Shown here: one piece after another, positions 33,863 to 40,833 of the stretch
How the letters are laid out: every line of letters starts with the position of its first letter
How positions within the stretch are numbered: position 1 is the stretch's first letter
DNA from: VGCC01 sp964495555
GTDB taxonomy: Bacteria; Actinomycetota; Actinomycetes; S36-B12
Reading direction: 5' to 3'
Assembly (NCBI GenBank): GCA_964495555.1
Contig: CAZBWA010000004.1
Coordinates: 6,330-70,329, forward strand
DNA: 64,000 nucleotides
Notes under the pieces: generated by a model
Told to the model about the DNA's origin: nothing
What the model saw: only the letters and a program-made list of their open reading frames with translations
The model's database searches: none
Translations under genes and position numbers: made by a program

Positions 33863-35605
33863 TCAGCGCACGGCGCGGTTAACGGCGCTCACGATCGCCT
33901 TCAAGGACGAGGTCGTGCTCGACGGATCGATGCCCACGCCCCAGAGGACCGTGCCGTCGACGGCGCATTCGAGGTAGGAAGCCGCCGTGGCATCGCCACC
34001 GGCGCTCATGGCGTGCTCGGCGTAGTCGAGTACCCGAACGTCTATCCCGTGGCGTGCGAGGGCGTCGCAGAAGGCTGCGATGGGTCCGTTCCCCACGCCG
34101 GTGAGTGCGACCTCCGTGCCGTGGTCCAGGAGCACGACGTCGACGGAGGTATCCCCATCGACAGCGCTGTCCTGCTTCACGGACTTCAGTGCGAAGCGGC
34201 CCCAGGGCGCCTTCGGATCGGGTAGGTACTCGGCGGAGAACGTCGACCACATGTCCTCCGGAGTCACCTCGCCGCCAGCGGAGTCCGTCACATTTTGAAT
34301 CACCTGGGAGAACTCGATCTGCAGTCTCCGCGGCAGTTCCAACTTGTGTTCGGTGCGCATGATGTAGGCCACGCCGCCTTTACCCGATTGGCTGTTGACG
34401 CGGATGACGGCTTCATAGGTACGTCCCACGTCCTTGGGGTCGATCGGCAGGTAGGGGACCTCCCAGCGGAAATCGTCCACGGGCACCCCGGCGGCGGTGG
34501 CGTCGATTTCCATGGCTCGAAAGCCCTTATTGATGGCGTCCTGATGTGATCCGGAGAAGGCGGTGTAGACCAAGTCGCCTCCATACGGGTGGCGTTCACC
34601 CACCGGGATCTGATTGCAGTACTCGACGGTGCGCCGAATCCCGTCGATGTCGCGGAAATCGATCTGCGGATCGATGCCCTGGCTGAAGAGGTTCATGCCG
34701 AGGGTGACGAGGCAGACGTTGCCGGTGCGCTCGCCGTTACCGAACAGGCAGCCCTCGATGCGATCAGCGCCCGCCATGTAACCGAGCTCTGCTGCAGCCA
34801 CGGCGGTACCGCGATCGTTGTGCGGGTGGAGCGAGAGCACGACTGAGTCACGGCGGGCCAGGTTTCGGTGCATCCACTCAATCGAGTCGGCGTAGATGTT
34901 GGGCGTGGCCATCTCCACCGTCGCCGGGAGATTGAGGATGACTTTGCGATCGGGAGTGGGCTGCCAGACATCCGTCACTGCGTCGCAGACGTCACGTGCG
35001 AACTCGAGTTCGGTGCCGGTGTAGGACTCCGGTGAGTACTCGAAGTAGATCTCCGTGTCACCCGCCATCTCGTCGGCGTATTTCTGGCACAACTGAGCTC
35101 CGTGCACCGCGATGTCACGAATGCCGTCCCTATCGAGGCCGAAGACAACACGTCGCTGCAGGGTGGAAGTGGAGTTGTAGAGGTGGACGATCGCCTGCTT
35201 CGCGCCCCGGACCGACTCGAACGTCCGCTCGATGAGGTGTTCGCGCGATTGAGTGAGGACCTGGATCACCACATCGTCGGGGATCAGGTCCTCCTCGATG
35301 ATCTGCCGCACGAAGTCGAAGTCGGTTTGCGATGCAGAGGGGAAGCCGACCTCGATCTCCTTGTAGCCCATCGAGACGAGCAGTTGGAACATCCGCAGCT
35401 TGCGGGACGGAGTCATCGGGTCGATCAGAGCCTGGTTACCGTCGCGCAGGTCGACCGCACACCACCGTGGAGCGTGGGTGATGACGGCGTCAGGCCACGT
35501 GCGATCGGGGAGGTCGATGGGGGTGAAGGGTCGGTAGCGGTGGTACGCCATCGGCGAGGGCTTCTGCGCCGTTCGCTTCGCGTAGTTCTGGGGGGTGTCG
35601 CTCAT
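33863..35605 (-). CDS. leuA: 2-isopropylmalate synthase
   Basis: First committed enzyme of leucine synthesis (acetyl-CoA plus 2-oxoisovalerate), 580 residues, of the long LeuA type usual in Actinobacteria. The catalytic start is CAVDLRDGNQALIDPMTP, with GYKEIEVGFPSASQTDFDF, the metal-site HPHNDRGTAVAAAELG and LFGNGERTGNVCLVTLGMN; the C-terminal half is the leucine-sensing dimer domain. The ATG at 35605 (MSDTPQNYAKR) follows GAGGAG by 5 bases. That ribosome binding site can pair with CTCCTC upstream, and a leucine-rich leader peptide precedes it. This start is therefore better supported than the longer upstream reading. Confidence 0.96.
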   Translation of the reverse strand: MSDTPQNYAKRTAQKPSPMAYHRYRPFTPIDLPDRTWPDAVITHAPRWCAVDLRDGNQALIDPMTPSRKLRMFQLLVSMGYKEIEVGFPSASQTDFDFVRQIIEEDLIPDDVVIQVLTQSREHLIERTFESVRGAKQAIVHLYNSTSTLQRRVVFGLDRDGIRDIAVHGAQLCQKYADEMAGDTEIYFEYSPESYTGTELEFARDVCDAVTDVWQPTPDRKVILNLPATVEMATPNIYADSIEWMHRNLARRDSVVLSLHPHNDRGTAVAAAELGYMAGADRIEGCLFGNGERTGNVCLVTLGMNLFSQGIDPQIDFRDIDGIRRTVEYCNQIPVGERHPYGGDLVYTAFSGSHQDAINKGFRAMEIDATAAGVPVDDFRWEVPYLPIDPKDVGRTYEAVIRVNSQSGKGGVAYIMRTEHKLELPRRLQIEFSQVIQNVTDSAGGEVTPEDMWSTFSAEYLPDPKAPWGRFALKSVKQDSAVDGDTSVDVVLLDHGTEVALTGVGNGPIAAFCDALARHGIDVRVLDYAEHAMSAGGDATAASYLECAVDGTVLWGVGIDPSSTTSSLKAIVSAVNRAVR

Positions 35606-35610
35606 GTCTG

Positions 35611-35660
35611 CTCCTCGTGGTGGGCCGGAACCGGCCACGCAGCACTCCCGCGACGAGGAG
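35611..35660 (-). promoter_or_regulatory. leuA 5' structure sequestering the ribosome binding site
   Basis: On the minus strand CTCCTCGT (35660-35653) is complementary to ACGAGGAG (35618-35611), which contains the leuA Shine-Dalgarno. Between them GTGGCCGG and CCGGCCCAC form an inner stem. No T-run follows, so control would be of translation. The position agrees with the LEU element (a conserved pseudoknot) reported before actinobacterial leuA; I have not verified the pseudoknot. Confidence 0.65.
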
Positions 35661-35668
35661 GCCGGTGT

Positions 35669-35710
35669 CTAGGCCTCGCCGCGGCTGCGAAGGAGCAGGA
35701 GCGAACGCAC
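35669..35710 (-). CDS. leuA leader peptide, 13 residues, four consecutive Leu
   Basis: GTG...TAG on the minus strand encodes VRSLLLLRSRGEA, with four leucine codons in a row (CTC CTG CTC CTT). The GTG follows TACCCT by 6 bases, so the leader itself is probably translated from a leaderless transcript. The stop lies 8 bases before the structure that hides the leuA ribosome binding site. Stalling at the Leu codons when leucyl-tRNA is scarce could change that structure. Confidence 0.85.
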   Translation of the reverse strand: MRSLLLLRSRGEA

Positions 35711-35716
35711 GGGGGA

Positions 35717-35729
35717 AGGGTAGCAGGAT
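35717..35729. promoter_or_regulatory. Adjacent divergent -10 elements of leuA and the PPOX gene
   Basis: Minus strand TACCCT (35722-35717) is 6 bases from the leuA leader GTG. Plus strand CAGGAT (35724-35729) is 6 bases from the PPOX ATG. The elements are one base apart, so polymerase binding at one should block the other. Confidence 0.5.
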
Positions 35730-35735
35730 GGGGTC

Positions 35736-36089
35736 ATGGGCGTGGAGGCGATCGGGGAGCCGAAGTACATCCTGCTGACCACCTTCCGGAGGGACGGGAC
35801 GCCCGTGGCCACTCCCGTCTGGTGCGTCCGCGACGGAGAGACGCTGCGCGTCACGACACAGGGCTCCTCGGGTAAGGCGCGGCGCATCAGGAACAACGGG
35901 CAGGTCACGGTGGCCCCCTGCGACATGCGGGGCCGGCCCAAGGGTCCGGCGGTCGCGGCCACAGCTCGGATCGACGATGCGGACAGGTCCACCGAAACCG
36001 CCCGCCTCATCGCGCGGAGGTACGGATTGCTGGGGCGCTTCATGCTGCGCAAGCAGGATCCTGATCGCGTGGGCATCACGGTCTCCTGA
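35736..36089 (+). CDS. PPOX-class (F420- or flavin-dependent) small reductase
   Basis: Split-barrel protein of 117 residues of the pyridoxamine-phosphate-oxidase-like superfamily (KYILLTTFRRDGTPVATPVW, TTQGSSGKARRIRNNGQVTV, GPAVAATARI). The RRDGTPVATPVW and SGKARRIRNN patterns match actinobacterial proteins annotated as PPOX-class F420-dependent enzymes, which are a little longer on average. F420 is plausible because cofC is in this window, but FMN cannot be excluded. The ATG is 6 bases after CAGGAT. Substrate unknown. Confidence 0.75.
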   Translation: MGVEAIGEPKYILLTTFRRDGTPVATPVWCVRDGETLRVTTQGSSGKARRIRNNGQVTVAPCDMRGRPKGPAVAATARIDDADRSTETARLIARRYGLLGRFMLRKQDPDRVGITVS

Positions 36090-36110
36090 CCGGCGACTGG
36101 GCGGTCGGGC

Positions 36111-36116
36111 TAGCCT
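36111..36116 (+). promoter_or_regulatory. Leaderless -10 of leuB
   Basis: TAGCCT, then TCGGCC and the ATG at 36123. Confidence 0.5.
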
Positions 36117-36122
36117 TCGGCC

Positions 36123-37181
36123 ATGCCCTCCACCCTGAACCTTGCACTCATTCCCGGCGACGGCATTGGCACCGAGGTGGTCGCCGAGGCGATGAAGGTC
36201 CTCGATGCGATCGCGCCGGCGGCCGAGCTCGAGGTCACGACGACCGAGTACGACCTCGGTGCGCGTCGCTACAACGCCACGGGCGAGCTGCTCACCCCGG
36301 CCATGGTCGAGGAGTTGCGCACGTACGACGCGATCATGCTGGGGGCGATCGGCCACCCCTCCGTCCCGTCGGGTGTCCTGGAAAGGGGAGTGTTGCTCCC
36401 ACTCCGATTCGAGCTCGATCATCACGTCAACCTGCGGCCGGTGAAGCTTTACCCGGGGGTCACGGGACCGCTCGCAGGCAAGGGTCCTGAGCACATCGAC
36501 TTCGTCGTCTGCCGCGAGGGGACAGAGGGTCCCTACGTCGGCGCTGGTGGCGTACTCCGTCGCGACACCCCGCAGGAGGTCGCCACCGAGGAGAGCCTCA
36601 ACACCGCTTACGGTGTCGAGCGGATCGTGCGTGATGCCTTCGATCGCGCAATGCGGCGCCGTAAGCACGTGACCCTCGTGCACAAGACGAACGTGCTTGT
36701 GAATTCGGGCAGTCTCTGGAAGCGCGTCTTCGACCGTGTCGCGCGGGAGTACCCGGAGGTCGCCACCGACTACCAGCACGTGGATGCTGCTGCGATGTTC
36801 TTCATCACGCAGCCCGAGCGGTTTGACGTCGTCGTTACGGACAACCTGTTCGGGGACATCCTTACGGACATCGGTGCTGCTATCGGTGGAGGAATCGGGC
36901 TCGCTGCCAGCGGCAATATCGACCCGTCCCGGAGCAACCCGTCCATGTTCGAGCCCGTGCACGGTTCCGCGCCGGATATCGCGGGGCAGGGGAAGGCGGA
37001 TCCCACGGCGACCGTGATGTCCTTGGCAATGCTGCTCGACCATGTGGGTCAGAGTCAGGCATCGGCCTGGGTCGAGTCGGCCGTCGTCGCGGATCTGAGC
37101 ACGCGCGGTACGGCGACGAGATCCACTTCGGACATCGGGGATGCCCTCACCGCCGCTGCGGTGGCCGCATCGGGTCGGTAG
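36123..37181 (+). CDS. leuB: 3-isopropylmalate dehydrogenase
   Basis: NAD-dependent decarboxylating dehydrogenase of 352 residues, third step of leucine synthesis. It has LIPGDGIGTEVVAEAMKVLD, REGTEGPYVGAGGVL, TLVHKTNVLVNSGSLWKRVF and the metal-binding block VVTDNLFGDILTDIGAAIGG, then HGSAPDIAGQGKADPTA. It is expressed from its own leaderless promoter and not with leuC or leuD. Its TAG stop is part of the ilvE -10. Confidence 0.96.
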   Translation: MPSTLNLALIPGDGIGTEVVAEAMKVLDAIAPAAELEVTTTEYDLGARRYNATGELLTPAMVEELRTYDAIMLGAIGHPSVPSGVLERGVLLPLRFELDHHVNLRPVKLYPGVTGPLAGKGPEHIDFVVCREGTEGPYVGAGGVLRRDTPQEVATEESLNTAYGVERIVRDAFDRAMRRRKHVTLVHKTNVLVNSGSLWKRVFDRVAREYPEVATDYQHVDAAAMFFITQPERFDVVVTDNLFGDILTDIGAAIGGGIGLAASGNIDPSRSNPSMFEPVHGSAPDIAGQGKADPTATVMSLAMLLDHVGQSQASAWVESAVVADLSTRGTATRSTSDIGDALTAAAVAASGR

Positions 37182-37184
37182 TTT
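37179..37184 (+). promoter_or_regulatory. Leaderless -10 of ilvE fused to leuB stop codon
   Basis: TAGTTT, its TAG being the leuB stop, then CCTGCC and the ilvE ATG at 37191. Confidence 0.5.
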
Positions 37185-37190
37185 CCTGCC

Positions 37191-38309
37191 ATGAGCACGA
37201 TGGAGACCGGCACGGCCCTGTGGCCGATCACCCTGTCGCCGGGGCCGTCGCGACCTGTGGAGGAGCGGGACCGCGTCCTCGCAGACCCCGGTTTCGCGAA
37301 GCACCCCACGGACAACATGGTTCACGCGGTGTGGACGGCCGAGGATGGCTGGCATGACGCCGAGTTGATCCCCTATGGCCCCCTGTCCTTCGATCCGTCT
37401 ACGAACTTCCTGCATTACGGGCAGTCGATCTTCGAGGGGCTGAAGGCGTATCGGCATGCCGATGGCTCGATCAAGACGTTCCGTCCGTTCCGAAACGCTG
37501 GTCGCTTCGCGGCATCCGCACGGCGTCTCGCGATGGCCGAACTCCCCGAGGAGCTTTTCGTCGGCTCGATCGAGGCGCTGGTCCGACAGGATCGGGACTG
37601 GGTCCCCTCGGATCAAGAGCGCTCGCTCTACCTGCGTCCGTTCATGCTGGGCACCGAGGTCGGCCTGGGTGTTCGTCCCTCCAATCGCTACGACTACTAC
37701 CTCATCGCCGCTCCCGCGGGCGCGTACTTCCCGCAGGGCGTGCGGCCCGTGAGCGTCTGGCTGTCCGACGACTACGTGCGCGCGGCACCCGGTGGAACGG
37801 GGGAGGCGAAGTGCGCGGGCAATTACGCGGCGTCTCTCGTGGCGCAGGCGGAGGCCGCGCAGCACGGATGCGACCAGGTGGTGTGGCTCGATGCCATCGA
37901 ACGTCGGTGGATCGAGGAGATGGGCGGGATGAACCTGTACTTCGTCTACGGGTCCGGTGATGGGGCCCGGGTGGTGACCCCGCGCCTGACGGGATCCCTC
38001 CTCCCGGGCATTACGCGCGATGCTCTCTTGACTGTGGCGACGGATCTGGGGATCCGCGCGGACGAGGGTCAGATCAGCGTCGAGGAGTGGAAGGAGGGGG
38101 CGGCGTCGGGAGAAATCACCGAGACATTCGCCTGCGGAACCGCTGCGGTTATCACGCCCGTGGGCACCGTGAAGTCCCGGAACCAAGGGAGTTGGGAGAT
38201 CTCGGGAGGTGGCACCGGCGAAATCACGATGCGACTGCGTCAGGCACTCCTCGACGTCCAGACCGGGGCCGTCCCCGACAGGCACAATTGGCTGCACACC
38301 ATCTGCTGA
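37191..38309 (+). CDS. ilvE: Branched-chain amino acid aminotransferase
   Basis: Fold-type IV PLP aminotransferase of 372 residues that makes Val, Leu and Ile in the last step. LHYGQSIFEGLKAYRHADG, LYLRPFMLGTEVGLGV, the PLP lysine in GGTGEAKCAGNYAASL and EEMGGMNLYFVYGS are present, with the C-terminal ETFACGTAAVITPVG block. Length is that of class II (long) BCATs found in Actinobacteria. The gene ends 32 bases before the cimA leader peptide. Confidence 0.96.
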   Translation: MSTMETGTALWPITLSPGPSRPVEERDRVLADPGFAKHPTDNMVHAVWTAEDGWHDAELIPYGPLSFDPSTNFLHYGQSIFEGLKAYRHADGSIKTFRPFRNAGRFAASARRLAMAELPEELFVGSIEALVRQDRDWVPSDQERSLYLRPFMLGTEVGLGVRPSNRYDYYLIAAPAGAYFPQGVRPVSVWLSDDYVRAAPGGTGEAKCAGNYAASLVAQAEAAQHGCDQVVWLDAIERRWIEEMGGMNLYFVYGSGDGARVVTPRLTGSLLPGITRDALLTVATDLGIRADEGQISVEEWKEGAASGEITETFACGTAAVITPVGTVKSRNQGSWEISGGGTGEITMRLRQALLDVQTGAVPDRHNWLHTIC

Positions 38310-38329
38310 CGGCGCCATCGCCCCTGTGG

Positions 38330-38335
38330 CACACT
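38330..38335 (+). promoter_or_regulatory. Leaderless -10 of the cimA leader
   Basis: CACACT, 6 bases, GTG of the leader peptide at 38342. It is the least TAnnnT-like of the set but keeps the second A and last T. Confidence 0.4.
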
Positions 38336-38341
38336 GTGCCC

Positions 38342-38371
38342 GTGACCAGCACCGTCATCATCATTAGCTAG
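38342..38371 (+). CDS. cimA leader peptide, 9 residues, Val-Ile-Ile-Ile
   Basis: GTG...TAG encodes VTSTVIIIS. Three isoleucine codons preceded by valine come just before the stop, and the stop abuts a 10-bp perfect inverted repeat followed by a terminator. Isoleucine is the end product of the citramalate route, so the peptide is suited to sense charged Ile-tRNA. I do not recall such a leader being described for cimA. Confidence 0.8.
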   Translation: MTSTVIIIS

Positions 38372-38420
38372 CGCGTCGGACCTCCGACGCGCCGCCCTTC
38401 GCATCGCGAGGGGCTTTTTT
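38371..38420 (+). terminator. cimA attenuator: pause hairpin and terminator
   Basis: Hairpin 1: GCGCGTCGGA (38371-38380) is perfectly complementary to TCCGACGCGC (38383-38392). Hairpin 2: CCCTTCG (38395-38401) pairs CGAGGGG (38407-38413), followed by C and six T (38415-38420). A possible antiterminator pairs CGACGCG (38385-38391) with CGCATCG (38400-38406) with one mismatch, overlapping both hairpins. Confidence 0.78.
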
Positions 38421-38439
38421 GATGGAAGAAGGGACGAGT

Positions 38440-40032
38440 ATGAGACCCGACGGCTTCCACGTGTATGACACGACGCTGCGCGATGGTGCGCAGCGCGAGG
38501 GCATCTCCTACTCCGTCCACGACAAGCTCCAGGTGGCCCGTCTCCTGGACGACTACGGCGTTGGCTTCATCGAAGGTGGCTGGCCGGGGGCCTTACCCAA
38601 GGACACGGAGTTCTTCCAACGGGCCCAGGAGGAACTCTCGCTCGTGAATGCAGAGTTGGTCGCCTTCGGCGCCACGCGCAAAGCCGGCATCGCCGTCGCC
38701 GACGATTCCCAGGTGCGCGCGCTCCTTGATTCGGGTGCGCCGGTCATCACGCTCGTAGCCAAGTCCGATGTCCGACATGTGCGTGAGGCACTCAAGACTT
38801 CGTTGGAGGAGAACGAGGCGATGGTGCGCGACACCGTGCGCTTCCTCGTGGACGCTGGTCGGCGCGTCTTCGTGGATATGGAGCATTTCTTCGATGGATA
38901 TGCGCACGACCCGGATTACGGGGTGCGGTTGGTCCGTGCTGCGACCGAGGCGGGGGCCGACGTGTGCGTGTTGTGCGATACGAACGGGGGAATGCTCCCG
39001 TCGGGAATCTCCCGTGTTGTCTCGGATGTCCTTGCACGCTCGGGCGGTCGACTGGGAATTCATTGCCAGGACGACACGGGATGTGCCGTGGCCAACAGCA
39101 TCGCAGCGGTGGAAGCGGGTGCCACGCACGTGCAGTGCACTGCGAACGGCTACGGCGAGCGCACCGGCAACGCGGACCTCTTCGTCGTCGTGCCGAATCT
39201 TCAGATCAAGCTGGGTATCGACTGTGTTCCGCCCGAGTGCCTGGCGGAGACCGCTCACATCGCCCACGCGATCGCGGAGATCGCGAACATCGCGCCCAAC
39301 ACCCACCAGCCTTATGCCGGCATCTCCTCCTTCGCCCATAAGGCAGGGCTCCACGCATCTGCATTGAAGGTCGATGCGAGTCTCTACAACCACATCGAGC
39401 CCGAGCAGGTCGGCAACTCCCAGCGGGTCCTCGTCACGGAGATGGCTGGACGCGCGTCGGTGGAGCTCAAGGGCCGGGAGCTGGGGTACGACCTGTCTGC
39501 CCAACCCGACCGGGTCTCCCGCGTCGTGGAGCAGGTCAAGGATCTCGAAGCGCGAGGGTGGACCTTCGAGGCGGCCGACGCCTCCTTCGAATTGCTCCTG
39601 CTGCGGGACTCGGGCCTCGAACAGAGGTTCCTGGTCGAGTCCTGGCGCACGATCGTCGAGCAGGACGAGACGGGGCGCGTGCGCACGGAGGCGACCGTGA
39701 AGGTGCATGCAGACGGAACCCGGATCATCTCCACCGCGGAGGGCAACGGCCCGGTGAATGCCCTGGACCGCGCACTCCGCTCGGCGGTGATCCAGTTCTA
39801 CCCCGAACTCGAGGCGCTTGAGCTGACCGATTACAAGGTGCGCATCCTCGACACCCAGCAGGGACAGGGGTCGGGCACCGCGTCGGTAACCCGTGTCCTG
39901 GTGGGCACCACGGATGGCACCCATGAATGGTCGACGGTCGGCGTGCACGAAAACGTGATCGCAGCCTCCTGGCAGGCACTCGAGGACGCCTTGGTCTACG
40001 GCCTCGCGAAGAGCGGTCGCACGGACCCGTAG
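38440..40032 (+). CDS. cimA: (R)-citramalate synthase
   Basis: DRE-TIM enzyme of 530 residues. YDTTLRDGAQREGISYSVHD and FIEGGWPGALPKDTEFF are the pattern of the citramalate synthase family, with the metal-site IHCQDDTGCAVANSIAAVEAG, CTANGYGERTGNADLFVV and a C-terminal LeuA-type allosteric domain. It condenses pyruvate and acetyl-CoA, giving 2-oxobutanoate and then isoleucine without threonine. ATG 38440 is chosen because AGAAGGGA lies 5 bases upstream; ATG 38422 is right after the terminator T-run. An isoleucine-rich leader peptide and attenuator precede it. Confidence 0.92.
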   Translation: MRPDGFHVYDTTLRDGAQREGISYSVHDKLQVARLLDDYGVGFIEGGWPGALPKDTEFFQRAQEELSLVNAELVAFGATRKAGIAVADDSQVRALLDSGAPVITLVAKSDVRHVREALKTSLEENEAMVRDTVRFLVDAGRRVFVDMEHFFDGYAHDPDYGVRLVRAATEAGADVCVLCDTNGGMLPSGISRVVSDVLARSGGRLGIHCQDDTGCAVANSIAAVEAGATHVQCTANGYGERTGNADLFVVVPNLQIKLGIDCVPPECLAETAHIAHAIAEIANIAPNTHQPYAGISSFAHKAGLHASALKVDASLYNHIEPEQVGNSQRVLVTEMAGRASVELKGRELGYDLSAQPDRVSRVVEQVKDLEARGWTFEAADASFELLLLRDSGLEQRFLVESWRTIVEQDETGRVRTEATVKVHADGTRIISTAEGNGPVNALDRALRSAVIQFYPELEALELTDYKVRILDTQQGQGSGTASVTRVLVGTTDGTHEWSTVGVHENVIAASWQALEDALVYGLAKSGRTDP

Positions 40033-40035
40033 GGT
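40030..40035 (+). promoter_or_regulatory. Leaderless -10 of FAA hydrolase gene fused to cimA stop codon
   Basis: TAGGGT, its TAG being the cimA stop, then TCCGCC and GTG 40042. Confidence 0.5.
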
Positions 40036-40041
40036 TCCGCC

Positions 40042-40833
40042 GTGCGAGTGTGCCGGGTCCGCGTCGGAGAGGACATCTCCTACGCGGCGATCGATGGACT
40101 GTCCGATGACCTGGAGATCGCGGACGAGTCCGTGGTGGCGTTCATCGACGGCTACCCGTTCGGCGAGTGGACACCGCGAGGAACCGTGGCGAGGGCGCGG
40201 GAGGTCACGCTTCTCGCGCCCGTGATCCCGAGCAAGGTCATCGGCATCGGGAAGAACTACCGCGACCATGCTGCTGAGATGGGTGGCGAGGTACCCGCCG
40301 ATCCGCTGATGTTCCTCAAGCCCAGCACCGCCGTGATCGGTCCCGGCGACGCCATTCGGCTGCCGTGGCAGAGCGAGGACGTCCATCATGAGGGGGAGCT
40401 CGCCCTCGTGATCGGGCGACTATGCCGGGACGTCCCCGCAGAGCGCGCCGCCGAGGTGATCTTCGGCTTCACGTGCGCCAATGACGTGAGCGCGAGAGAC
40501 CTGCAACGCACGGACGGGCAGTGGACACGCGCAAAGGGATTCGACACCTTCTGTCCGCTCGGGCCGTGGATCGAGACGGAGTTCGATTGGACCGACGCGA
40601 GGCTCACCTGCGCCGTGAACGGGGAGGTCCGTCAGGACTCCAACGTCGGAGACGTCGTCGTAGGGGTGCCCGATCTCATCGCCGCGGTGTCCGCGGTGAT
40701 GACCCTGGTCCCCGGCGATGTGATCCTGACGGGTACCCCCGCGGGTGTAGGCCCCATCCGCGGAGGCGACTCGGTCACCGTGCGCATCGAGGGTCTGGGC
40801 TCCTTGACGAACCCGGTGGTGGACGGTGGGTGA
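40042..40833 (+). CDS. Fumarylacetoacetate hydrolase family protein
   Basis: FAH-fold protein of 263 residues with the family's divalent-metal site (EDVHHEGELALVIGRLCRDV; GFTCANDVSARDLQ; GPWIETEFDW) and the terminal GDVILTGTPAGVGPIRGGD block. Members hydrolyse or decarboxylate 2-oxoacids such as acylpyruvates, oxaloacetate or 2-hydroxyhepta-2,4-dienedioate, so the annotation stays at family level. It corresponds in position to M. tuberculosis Rv2993c, next to gltX. The 3' end overlaps gltX by 8 bases. Confidence 0.87.
   Translation: MRVCRVRVGEDISYAAIDGLSDDLEIADESVVAFIDGYPFGEWTPRGTVARAREVTLLAPVIPSKVIGIGKNYRDHAAEMGGEVPADPLMFLKPSTAVIGPGDAIRLPWQSEDVHHEGELALVIGRLCRDVPAERAAEVIFGFTCANDVSARDLQRTDGQWTRAKGFDTFCPLGPWIETEFDWTDARLTCAVNGEVRQDSNVGDVVVGVPDLIAAVSAVMTLVPGDVILTGTPAGVGPIRGGDSVTVRIEGLGSLTNPVVDGG

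Noticed and set aside
35490..38318. A 942-residue open frame on the minus strand across leuB and ilvE
   Set aside because: It is opposite several well-recognised genes, is rich in Arg, Gly, Asp and His as expected for an antisense frame in G+C-rich DNA, and shows no domain.
38395..38420. The hairpin with six T as simply the ilvE terminator
   Set aside because: A leaderless-type leader frame with three Ile codons precedes it, making an attenuator for cimA more likely; a dual role is possible.
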